Counted from the stretch's first letter, positions 1 to 6,054 are shown. The stretch: 6,144 bases of DNA from an uncultured Hungatella sp. (GCA_910588505.1 CAJUPQ010000122.1:1-6144); one strand, 5' to 3'. The notes: generated from the sequence alone by a model not told the origin. Made by a program: numbers and translations.

Positions 1-33
1 CCGAAAAACCTCCATTTCGTGCGGATTTTAGGG

Positions 34-64
34 GCAGAAGATGTATTCGACTCCCATCTTCTGC
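34..64. repeat. Hairpin with tRNA T-loop-like centre
   Basis: Bases 34-43 (GCAGAAGATG) are perfectly complementary to 55-64, giving a 10-bp stem with an 11-base loop. The centre reads TTCGACT at 46-52, the wording of a tRNA T-loop. If 34-40 and 58-64 are taken as a 7-bp acceptor-like stem, the inside is 5+7+5 bases like a T-arm, but its two loop-proximal pairs are mismatched. There is no room for D and anticodon arms between the two stem arms, so this is not an intact tRNA. It could be the 3' part of an RNA whose start lies left of the window, a tRNA-derived attachment-site remnant, or a dispersed palindrome. The hairpin itself is certain; its role is not. Confidence 0.55.
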
Positions 65-69
65 ACGAG

Positions 70-110
70 AGGCCTAAATCCTTGAAAAATCGGGGGTTTA
101 GGCCTTTTTT
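70..110 (+). terminator. Rho-independent terminator
   Basis: The left arm 70-84 pairs with 91-105. The outer nine pairs (AGGCCTAAA with TTTAGGCCT) are perfect and the inner ones include G-U pairs. The loop is six bases, A-rich (85-90), and a run of six T follows at 105-110. This is a textbook + strand intrinsic terminator. It probably ends a transcript entering from left of the window, perhaps together with the hairpin at 34-64. The next + strand gene starts almost 800 bases away, so it is unlikely to be an attenuator for that gene. Confidence 0.88.
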
Positions 111-151
111 GTGTGGGATGGGAAGGTGAAGAAGAGGTAAAACAGAGATGG

Positions 152-202
152 CTGCCCTATGTCATAATCCCTGGAAACAGGCGGAATTATGACATGGGGC
201 AG
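152..202. repeat. 51-base hairpin with GAAA tetraloop
   Basis: Bases 152-168 pair with 186-202 in 17 pairs, one of them a G-U in the RNA. A small asymmetric internal loop follows (169 opposite 182-185), then a second stem CCTG/CAGG (170-173 with 178-181) closed by a GAAA tetraloop (174-177). No T-run follows on either strand, so it is not a typical terminator. A GNRA cap on a long near-perfect stem suggests either a structured RNA element or a palindromic dispersed repeat. Which one cannot be decided from this window. Confidence 0.7.
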
Positions 203-439
203 GATTGATCTTTGATTATTTTTAGAGCAGTAATGCAACGGGGGATATTTTTATTTAAAGCTACGGTTGCTGTGTGCCGGTGCCAGATATCTGCAATTTC
301 ATTGACAGTTATATTAAGCTCTTTTACGCGCTAAAAGAAGGCAGGCGCTGCTAAAGGCAGGGCCTGATAAAGTACTGTCTAAAAAGAAATAAAAATGTTT
401 ATCCTCTTACTACAATATATTTATGGAGAAAAAATATAC

Positions 440-488
440 AAAAAAAGGCTGTTGCATTGAAGATTAAAAAAATCTTAGTGCAACAGCC
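440..488 (-). terminator. Intrinsic terminator, minus strand; possible IS-end remnant
   Basis: GGCTGTTGCA at 447-456 pairs perfectly with 479-488. The stem continues through AAGATT/AATCTT (460-465 with 471-476) around an AAAAA loop. The run of seven A at 440-446 becomes seven T directly after the stem on the minus strand, so a - strand intrinsic terminator is well supported. Transcripts reading leftward from around the operon promoter region would stop here. Read from the other side, the arm TGCAACAGCCCC begins with TG and resembles the terminal repeat of some insertion sequences. No transposase that I can recognise lies beside it, so the IS origin is only a suggestion. Confidence 0.72.
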
Positions 489-745
489 CCTTCTATTTCG
501 GTTTCTGCACAATGGCGGAGAGTAATTTAAACTGTAACAGCTCCCTAATAGCCAAAACCCCGCCAGATCATACGGGTTGAGCTGCATTTTTCCATAATTC
601 TTGAACGCTTCTTTTGACTTGATATACAGTCCATTCTGCATTTGCTTTTCCTGATTTGATCTTATTTGTAAATGGGAATATTGAACAAAACTTTTACAAG
701 CAGATTATTTAGATAGCCCAATATGGCATAATGTATCAAAAAATG

Positions 746-774
746 TTGACAAAAATTTATTGATATTATATAAT
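746..774 (+). promoter_or_regulatory. Consensus sigma-A promoter of the operon
   Basis: TTGACA at 746-751 and TATAAT at 769-774 are both perfect consensus boxes separated by exactly 17 bases. Transcription should start near 781, giving a leader of roughly 105 bases before the chosen start codon at 887. Such a strong promoter would normally need a repressor, which fits the palindrome overlapping its -10 box. Confidence 0.9.
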
Positions 775-779
775 CAATA
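758..779. promoter_or_regulatory. Candidate repressor operator over the -10 box
   Basis: TATTGAT at 758-764 is the exact inverse complement of ATCAATA at 773-779. The two centre positions also pair, giving an imperfect 22-base palindrome that covers the spacer end and the whole -10 box. Size, AT-richness and position suit a dimeric winged-helix repressor such as a MarR protein. The MarR-type gene at 5388-5939 is the obvious candidate. The palindrome is seen; the binding partner is inferred. Because AT-rich DNA makes chance palindromes more likely, confidence is moderate. Confidence 0.5.
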
Positions 780-870
780 CATCTTAAGGTTTAATGTTTA
801 AATTATTTAATGATTTTATACAAAAGAAAACAAAAAACGGGGAATCACAGGTAAAAAGATCACTAGGAAT

Positions 871-880
871 GGAAGAGGGG
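871..880 (+). promoter_or_regulatory. Ribosome binding site deciding the amidohydrolase start
   Basis: GGAAGAGGGG ends six bases before the ATG at 887. The upstream in-frame ATG at 794 has only AAGG four bases away and would add 31 residues rich in Lys, Asn and Phe that M20 proteins do not carry. The ATG at 869 has no proper site. I therefore place the start at 887. Confidence 0.7.
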
Positions 881-886
881 AACAGT

Positions 887-2086
887 ATGACGAATGAAGA
901 GATCAGACAGCAGGCGGACATGTTGAAGGACTATGTGATCCGGTGCCGGCGCAAGGTTCATGAGTTTGCGGAGCCCAGCGGCACGGAGGAACAGACCAGC
1001 GCGTTTGTCCGAAAAGAGATGGAGGATCTTGGGCTTCCTTATGAAAGGGTCAGCGCCACAGGGCTGATGGCTGTGCTGGATACAGGCCGTCCGGGGCCAC
1101 ATATGGCGCTGAGGGCGGATATGGATGCCCTGTCAGTGCCGGAGAGCCGGGAGAATCTGACAGGGCCGAGGACATGTCTGTCCAAAAATCCGGCTACTTG
1201 TCACGCCTGCGGCCATGACGCCCACACGGCCATGCTCCTTGGGGCCATGAAGGCGCTGAAGGCTAAAGAAGACCGGCTGCGCGGCGTGTTTTACTTCTGC
1301 TTTGAGGAGGGCGAGGAGGACGGACGAGGAGTGGCCGATATGTTGAAGGCTTTAGGCAGGAGAAAGGTGGATACGGTCTGGGCCATCCACGTCTACGCGG
1401 GGCTGCCGTCCGGAACCATCTGCGTGGATCCCGGGCCGCGGATGGCCGGGGCCGCAGGGGTGGAACTTACGGTCGTCGGAAAAGGCGGTCACGGGTCCAG
1501 GCCTGACATGGCGGTGAATCCGGTTATGTGCGCGGCCGCTATCCTGACAAATGTGGCCATGGCGTGGGTGAATCAGATCACCGCAGGTGAGACCGTGACT
1601 CTGGGAGTCACCAGCATCCGGGGCGGGGATACAGGAAACGTGATCCCGGATACAGCCGCTATAAAGGGCTCTCTCCGGTTTTTTAACATGGAGGAGGGCA
1701 GGAAGGCTGTGGAGGTGTTTAAACAGGTGGCAGAGCATACAGCGGTTATGAATCGATGTGCGGTTGAGTTTGGACCGCGGTTTAAGGCTTTATGCGGCCC
1801 GGTGATCAATGACAAGAGGTATGCCGCTATAGCCCGGGAAGCGCTTTTGGAGATCCTTGGGGAGGAGTGTGTGGTTTCCGGCGAGCCCTGGTATGCTTCC
1901 GAGTCCTTTTCCAGATGGCTGGCAGCCTATCCGGGGGTATTTGCCCACCTGGGAACAAAAAATCCGGAGAAAGGTTTTGGAGCGGCCCACCACAACAGCC
2001 GGTTTGACGTGGACGAGGAGGTGCTGTCCCTGGGTCTGACAGCCACCCTTAAGTATGTGGACGCTGTGCAGAAGAAATACGGATAA
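887..2086 (+). CDS. M20-family N-acyl-amino-acid amidohydrolase
   Basis: A 399-residue cytoplasmic metallo-amidohydrolase of the M20 peptidase family, in the subgroup of hippurate, IAA-amino-acid and N-acyl-amino-acid hydrolases. These split an amide bond to free an amino acid and an acyl group. Visible family motifs are ALRADMDAL (74-82), the metal-binding CHACGHDAHT (105-114, with Cys108 and His110 as expected ligands), the catalytic Glu pair 140-141, His168 in HVYAGLPSG, and the C-terminal HHNSRFDVDEE with His369. GGHGSRPD (200-207) opens the dimerisation/lid domain, about residues 185-300. Length matches the family and no catalytic residue seems missing. It is the first gene of the operon, just behind a consensus promoter. 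Its TAA overlaps the AAGGAGG of the carrier gene, implying coupled expression. Family assignment is firm. The substrate is inferred: the neighbouring C-S lyase suggests an N-acylated, possibly sulfur-containing, amino acid. Confidence 0.93.
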   Translation: MTNEEIRQQADMLKDYVIRCRRKVHEFAEPSGTEEQTSAFVRKEMEDLGLPYERVSATGLMAVLDTGRPGPHMALRADMDALSVPESRENLTGPRTCLSKNPATCHACGHDAHTAMLLGAMKALKAKEDRLRGVFYFCFEEGEEDGRGVADMLKALGRRKVDTVWAIHVYAGLPSGTICVDPGPRMAGAAGVELTVVGKGGHGSRPDMAVNPVMCAAAILTNVAMAWVNQITAGETVTLGVTSIRGGDTGNVIPDTAAIKGSLRFFNMEEGRKAVEVFKQVAEHTAVMNRCAVEFGPRFKALCGPVINDKRYAAIAREALLEILGEECVVSGEPWYASESFSRWLAAYPGVFAHLGTKNPEKGFGAAHHNSRFDVDEEVLSLGLTATLKYVDAVQKKYG

Positions 2087-2099
2087 GGAGGAGAGTGTG

Positions 2100-3497
2100 A
2101 TGGAAAAAGCGAAGAAGAAAGGCTTTAAGATGCCACATCTGCTGTGGATCATGGCAGGTTTGATACTGGTGTACAGTCTGCTGACATACATCATCCCCGC
2201 GGGGCAGTACAGTGTGGATGAAAGCGGGGCCATCTTAAGCGATCAGTTTCGGTATCTGGGCTGCCAGACGCCGGTGAATCCCATTGCCGCGTTTTTAAAT
2301 ATTTATCAGGGGATGGTGGAGTCGGGCAATATTATTTTTATCGTGATGATCTGCGGCGCGTGTATTGAAGTATCCATGGCAACCAAGTGCTTTGATAAGC
2401 TGCTGGACTGGGCTCTCTACAAGTTCAGGGACAGCGGGCAGACCATGCTTATCACGGTCACCTTCTGTCTCATGGTCTACCTGGGGGCATTCGGCGGGTC
2501 TGACGCTCTCATCGCCATTGTGCCTATTGGCATTCTGTTTGCGAAGAAGATGAAACTGGATCCGATATGCGCCATGGGGATGTCCACCTTCGCGACCCTG
2601 ATCGGGTTCGGTACCGGCCCTACGAAAACCATGGTGGTTCAGGGGCTGATGGGAACCAGGCTGTACGGGGCGTTTGCCAGTCGTTTTATCTTTATGAATT
2701 GTTTTATGGCAGTGGGTCTGCTGATGGTACTGTCCTACGTAAAAAAGATCCAGGCTGACCCGAAAAAGTCTCTGATGTACCAGGAGGGATGGCGTCCGGG
2801 CGTGGAGATAAGCGGGGAAGAGCTAAAAGGCGGATCCATGAACTGGCGGGTGGCGGCCAACCTGTTTTTGTTTATCGGGCAATTTGTCTTTGTGGTTCTG
2901 TACGGGCTTCTGGGAGGGTCTTACAGCACTTACGCGGTCATGGCAGCGGTTATGATGGGCGTGGCCGTGGTTCAGGGTATTCTTGCCGGCATGTCCGCGG
3001 ATGAAATCGGCAATATCTTTGTAAAAGGACTTGCGGGTATGGCGTTTGTGGGATTTGTCATCGGCATGGCCCGGACCGTGTCCATTGTGCTGGCGGATGG
3101 AAGCGTGCTGCACACCATTGTGTACGCCCTGACCGTGCCGCTTTCGGGGCTTCCGGCCTGGGTGTCCACCATAGGCATGATGCTGGTGATCACCCTGATC
3201 AATCCTATCATCCCCTCGGCCACCTCAAAAGCCGCCATTCTCATCCCCATTGTAAAGCCTATCGGGGAGGTGCTGGGGCTGGCGCCGGAGATGATGGTGC
3301 AGGCGTTTCAGTTCGGCGACGGATTTACTAATATCGTGTCCCCGCTTCTGGGGTGGACTGTAGGCTCTCTGGCTATGGCGGGGGTTTCCATCCAGACATG
3401 GATGAAGTGGGCTGTGCCAAAGGTGGTGTGTCTGATCGGTCTGGCCTGTCTGATCATGTTTGGTCTGACGGTCACCGGATGGACAGGAGCTTTCTGA
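2100..3497 (+). CDS. YfcC/DcuC-superfamily membrane carrier
   Basis: A 465-residue inner-membrane protein with about eleven or twelve hydrophobic segments (for example near 12-33, 76-93, 115-147, 155-175, 195-214, 251-271, 275-298, 311-330, 375-395 and 438-459). A polar cytoplasmic-type loop lies around 215-248. The N-terminal pattern MPHLLW...LTYIIPAGQY, the motif NPIIPSATSKAAILIPI (368-384) and QFGDGFTNIVSP (403-414) are typical of the YfcC family, related to C4-dicarboxylate (DcuC) and basic amino-acid carriers. The start is the ATG at 2100, eight bases after AAGGAGG at 2085-2091, which begins inside the preceding stop codon. A GTG at 2097 is a less likely alternative. It sits between a deacylase and a lyase, so it probably imports their shared substrate or exchanges it for a product. 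YfcC substrates are generally uncertain, and the direction of transport cannot be read from sequence. Confidence 0.9.
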   Translation: MEKAKKKGFKMPHLLWIMAGLILVYSLLTYIIPAGQYSVDESGAILSDQFRYLGCQTPVNPIAAFLNIYQGMVESGNIIFIVMICGACIEVSMATKCFDKLLDWALYKFRDSGQTMLITVTFCLMVYLGAFGGSDALIAIVPIGILFAKKMKLDPICAMGMSTFATLIGFGTGPTKTMVVQGLMGTRLYGAFASRFIFMNCFMAVGLLMVLSYVKKIQADPKKSLMYQEGWRPGVEISGEELKGGSMNWRVAANLFLFIGQFVFVVLYGLLGGSYSTYAVMAAVMMGVAVVQGILAGMSADEIGNIFVKGLAGMAFVGFVIGMARTVSIVLADGSVLHTIVYALTVPLSGLPAWVSTIGMMLVITLINPIIPSATSKAAILIPIVKPIGEVLGLAPEMMVQAFQFGDGFTNIVSPLLGWTVGSLAMAGVSIQTWMKWAVPKVVCLIGLACLIMFGLTVTGWTGAF

Positions 3498-3594
3498 CAG
3501 ATGGGGAATGGACGAGGGGGACGGATTTCTTTGTGGGCAGAGTTTTGGGTTTCGCAAAGGCCTGAAAATATAAGAGAAGAGAGGTTTTAAGATT

Positions 3595-5373
3595 ATGAAA
3601 TACGATTTTACTTCCATTATGGACCGCCATGGCAGGGACGCCGTGGCAGTGGACGGGCTGGGGACTATGCCGGGATTTACGCCCAGCAGGCCAAAGGATG
3701 GCTTTGACGTTATCCCCATGTGGGTGGCGGACATGAATTTCCCCACGGTTCCCACTATTCCAGAGGCCATCATAGAGCGGGCGAAGCACCCGGCATACGG
3801 GTATTTTCGGCCCACGGAGGAGTACTATGACGCCATCATAAGCTGGCATGAGAAGCGCAACGGGGTCACAGGTCTGACCAGGGACTGTATCGGATATGAG
3901 AACGGGGTGCTGGGAGGCGTGATCTCCGCGCTGACCGCCTTTGCGTCTCCCGGGGACGGGGTGCTGCTCCACAGCCCTGTGTACATCGGCTTTACCAAGA
4001 GTATTGGGAATAATGGGTACAAGATGGTCCACAGCCCTCTGGTGAAGGATGAGAACGGCGTGTGGAGGATGGACTATGAGGACATGGACATGAAGCTGAA
4101 AATGGAGAAGATCCATGTGGCTGTTTTCTGCAGTCCTCACAATCCCTGCGGGCGGGTCTGGGAGCGGTGGGAGATCGAGAAGGCTATGGAGGTGTACCGG
4201 GCCAATGACTGCATCGTGATCTCGGATGAGATCTGGTCCGATATCCTTCTTAACGGCAGCAAACATATCCCCACCCAGATGGTCAGCGAGGATGCCAGGA
4301 GGCGGACTGTGGCCGTGTACGCGCCTAGCAAGACCTTTAACCTGGCGGGGCTGGTGGGAAGCTACCACATTATCTACGATCCGTATCTTCGGGACAGGAT
4401 CAAGGCCAAGGGGAGTAAACCTCATTACAATGACATGAACGTGCTGTCCATGCACGCCCTTATAGGGGCCTACAGGCCGGAGGGACATCAGTGGGCGGAT
4501 GAGCTGTGTCAGGTTATAACCGGCAATGTAATGTATGCTTGTGATTATATCAGCAGTCGTTTTGAGGGTGTAAGGGTGTGTAAGCCGGAAGGGACTTATA
4601 TGGTGTTTCTGGATTGCAGGGAATGGTGCGAGGCTCATGATAAGACTATGAGTGAGCTTCTACAGGCGGGATGGGACGTGGGCGTGGCCTGGCAGGACGG
4701 CAGAATGTTTATGGAGCCTTATTCCATCCGCATGAACCTGGCGCTGCCTTTTGCCAGGGTGAGGGAGGCCTTTGAGCGTTTGGACAACTATGTGTTCAAC
4801 GGGGGACTTGCCCGGGTGGAGGGCTATGGAAGTCAGATAAAGGCAGGTGAGGTTTTGCCGGACTTTGTCTTTGATACGCCTTTTGAGAAGGGCCGGACCT
4901 TGCGTGAGACAACTGGCCGGGCGTCTAAGACGGCGATCCTTTTTCTGCGGTACTATGGCTGTACGCTGTGTCAGCTGGATATCCACCAGCTGGCCGAGAA
5001 TTACCACAGGCTGACCGCCGCGGGCGGACAGGTCCTGGTGGCGCTGCAGTCGGACCGGGAGACCATATCTGCGCAGCTTAAGAAGGATTCGCTGCCGTTT
5101 GATATTATCTGCGATCCGGATCAGTCCCTTTACAGACGGTTTGGCGTCCGGGGCGCTGACGGTATGATGGATATGATCGACGGGAGGGCGTACACAAAGA
5201 TGGCGAAGGCCGCGGCTTCGGGGTTTCAACACGGGAAATATGAGGGCAATGAGCTGCAGCTGCCGGCCCTGCTGATCCTGGATCCCATGAGCAGAGTGCA
5301 ACACGTCCACTACGGGAAGACCGTATCCGATATCCCGGATGTGGAACAGCTGGCGGCGCTGCTGGCAGACTGA
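3595..5373 (+). CDS. MalY/PatB-type C-S lyase fused to peroxiredoxin-like domain
   Basis: A 592-residue two-domain protein. Residues 1-402 form a complete fold-type I PLP enzyme of the MalY/PatB group: MWVADMNFP (42-50), SPHNPCGR (180-187), DEIW with Asp211, the Schiff-base Lys246 in APSKTFNLAGL, and Arg379 in SIRMNLALP for the substrate carboxylate. Such enzymes cleave cystathionine or cysteine S-conjugates to a thiol, pyruvate and ammonia; some are aminotransferases. After a short linker, residues 411-592 form an AhpC/TSA or thioredoxin-like domain starting AGEVLPDFVFDTP, with FLRYYGCTLCQ (450-460, Cys456 and Cys459) at the redox position, then VLVALQSD and IICDPDQSLYRRFGV. Ordinary MalY proteins are about 390 residues, so this is a genuine in-frame fusion with no frameshift sign. 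GAGAGG (3579-3584) lies ten bases before the ATG. The 97-base gap after the carrier has no terminator, so it is likely in the same operon. The C-terminal activity (peroxidase, disulfide reductase or other) is unproven. Confidence 0.9.
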   Translation: MKYDFTSIMDRHGRDAVAVDGLGTMPGFTPSRPKDGFDVIPMWVADMNFPTVPTIPEAIIERAKHPAYGYFRPTEEYYDAIISWHEKRNGVTGLTRDCIGYENGVLGGVISALTAFASPGDGVLLHSPVYIGFTKSIGNNGYKMVHSPLVKDENGVWRMDYEDMDMKLKMEKIHVAVFCSPHNPCGRVWERWEIEKAMEVYRANDCIVISDEIWSDILLNGSKHIPTQMVSEDARRRTVAVYAPSKTFNLAGLVGSYHIIYDPYLRDRIKAKGSKPHYNDMNVLSMHALIGAYRPEGHQWADELCQVITGNVMYACDYISSRFEGVRVCKPEGTYMVFLDCREWCEAHDKTMSELLQAGWDVGVAWQDGRMFMEPYSIRMNLALPFARVREAFERLDNYVFNGGLARVEGYGSQIKAGEVLPDFVFDTPFEKGRTLRETTGRASKTAILFLRYYGCTLCQLDIHQLAENYHRLTAAGGQVLVALQSDRETISAQLKKDSLPFDIICDPDQSLYRRFGVRGADGMMDMIDGRAYTKMAKAAASGFQHGKYEGNELQLPALLILDPMSRVQHVHYGKTVSDIPDVEQLAALLAD

Positions 5374-5387
5374 GCCGGGAGGCGGGC

Positions 5388-5939
5388 TTATCGGTCCTTT
5401 TCAGAGACTTCCCGCAGCAGTTCGCCGTAGCAGTCCAATGCTTTGAACATGATCTCGATCTCCTCAAAGCCCAGCTTTTTCATCAGCCGTTTGACGGTCT
5501 TGATGGTGTCTTCCGTGTCGTAGCGCTTGTGTTCGTCAGAGACGCGAAGCCCTTTTGGTGTGGGGTGAAGGTAGAAGACTTTTCCGTTTTCCGGGGCGTT
5601 CTCCCGGGTGACCAGGTCTTTTGCCATGAGACGGCGCACGGTCTGGCTGGTGGCGCTGACGGAACGCCCCCAGGCGGCAGCCAGGCTGGACACAGTGGAA
5701 TTCTCAAGATCACAGATATCGGTAAGGAGATGGACCTCCAGCATGGTCAGGGACGCCTCGCAGGTGTAGTCGTGGCGGGTGTTGATGTAGTCGTTGTATC
5801 CCAGCACGAACTTATAGACGTAGTTCATGTTCTGGTTCAGTGTGTGAAAGGAGCGGTACAGCTCTTCCTGAGACATTTCCCTGACATCCCAGTGTTTGGC
5901 CTGTTTCAGATCAGAAAAATGTTCTATCGCGGTTGTCAT
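5388..5939 (-). CDS. MarR-type winged-helix transcriptional regulator
   Basis: A 183-residue cytoplasmic DNA-binding protein, expected to act as a dimer. The winged helix spans about residues 64-135: a first helix region TMLEVHLLTDI (65-75), a helix-turn-helix STVSSLAAAWGRSVSATSQTV (81-101) followed by RRLMAKDLVTR, and a wing NGKVFYLHPTPKG (118-130). The long helical N-terminus (1-60) and the C-terminal helices (142-178) would form the dimer interface. The start is the ATG at 5937-5939, seven bases behind GGAGG (5951-5947 on the minus strand); an in-frame ATG 47 codons upstream overlaps the hairpin and promoter and is rejected. It faces the operon tail to tail with 14 bases between stops and no terminator between. 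It is a likely regulator of the operon or of itself; the ligand is unknown. Family assignment is good, target assignment is inference. Confidence 0.87.
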   Translation of the reverse strand: MTTAIEHFSDLKQAKHWDVREMSQEELYRSFHTLNQNMNYVYKFVLGYNDYINTRHDYTCEASLTMLEVHLLTDICDLENSTVSSLAAAWGRSVSATSQTVRRLMAKDLVTRENAPENGKVFYLHPTPKGLRVSDEHKRYDTEDTIKTVKRLMKKLGFEEIEIMFKALDCYGELLREVSEKDR

Positions 5940-5971
5940 TAGATTTCCTCCGTTGTAATTGTTATGTGTTA

Positions 5972-6000
5972 AGTATAGCAGTTCGGCACAAAAAAAGCAA
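5972..6000 (-). promoter_or_regulatory. Promoter of the MarR-type gene
   Basis: On the minus strand TTGCTT (6000-5995) and TATACT (5977-5972) are separated by 17 bases. Transcription would start near 5965 and give a leader of about 25 bases before the ATG, with the GGAGG site inside it. The -35 box directly abuts the terminator hairpin at 6003-6054, which shields the promoter from upstream transcription. The 7-mer ATTGATA at 6000-6006, touching the -35 box, also occurs in the operator candidate at 759-765 and could be a half-site for autoregulation. Confidence 0.6.
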
Positions 6001-6002
6001 TT

Positions 6003-6054
6003 GATAAAAAGCATACATTCTCCTAAGCTTAGGGGAGGATGTATGCTTTTTATC
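6003..6054. terminator. Strong bidirectional intrinsic terminator
   Basis: Bases 6003-6018 are perfectly complementary to 6039-6054 (16 pairs). The stem continues with 6019-6024 against 6033-6038 including two G-U pairs, and the loop contains AAGCTT. Within the stem, GCATACAT...ATGTATGC is followed by TTTTTATC on both strands, so it works as a terminator in either direction. Leftward it would end a gene lying right of the window and insulate the marR promoter. Rightward it is the first good terminator for operon transcripts that read through the convergent marR gene. Confidence 0.85.

Larger units (their letters stand above)
111..745. other. Gene-less AT-rich intergenic stretch
   Basis: I find no convincing coding region here. 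Open frames are short, lack a good ribosome binding site and do not resemble known proteins. The stretch is visibly more AT-rich than the operon that follows. Besides the hairpins listed separately (152-202 and 440-488), it holds smaller inverted repeats: 321-326 with 332-337 (CTTTTA/TAAAAG), 342-351 with 357-366 (a 9-bp stem with one G-G mismatch), a 10-bp perfect palindrome at 284-293 (CAGATATCTG), and TTGTAAA/TTTACAA at 666-672 and 693-699. A TTGACA occurs at 302-307 but has no suitable -10 box. The concentration of hairpins suggests an old junction or a decayed mobile element rather than a regulatory leader. Confidence 0.6.

Noticed and set aside
1..129. Open + strand frame from the window edge to a TGA at 127-129, possibly the tail of an upstream gene
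   Set aside because: It passes straight through two hairpins and a T-tailed terminator, so it is more likely non-coding.
231..240. TAATGCAACG at 231-240 and its inverse at 6102-6111, considered as ends of a mobile element enclosing the operon
   Set aside because: The match does not extend beyond about ten bases, and several such pairs are expected by chance in a window of this size.
302..307. TTGACA box in the upstream region
   Set aside because: No -10 box at 16-18 bases spacing and no gene following it.
399..641. 80-codon minus-strand open frame considered as a gene or transposase tail
   Set aside because: It runs through the terminator hairpin and its poly-A/T tail, has no good ribosome binding site and resembles no family I can name.
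3545..3574. Possible internal promoter (TTGGGT, 18-base gap, TATAAG) before the fusion gene
   Set aside because: The -35 box is poor and the predicted transcript would begin at or inside the ribosome binding site.
3472..4638. 388-codon minus-strand open frame opposite the lyase gene
   Set aside because: It is a shadow of the high-GC coding strand; the translation is low-complexity in His/Pro/Arg and the + strand protein has clear family motifs.
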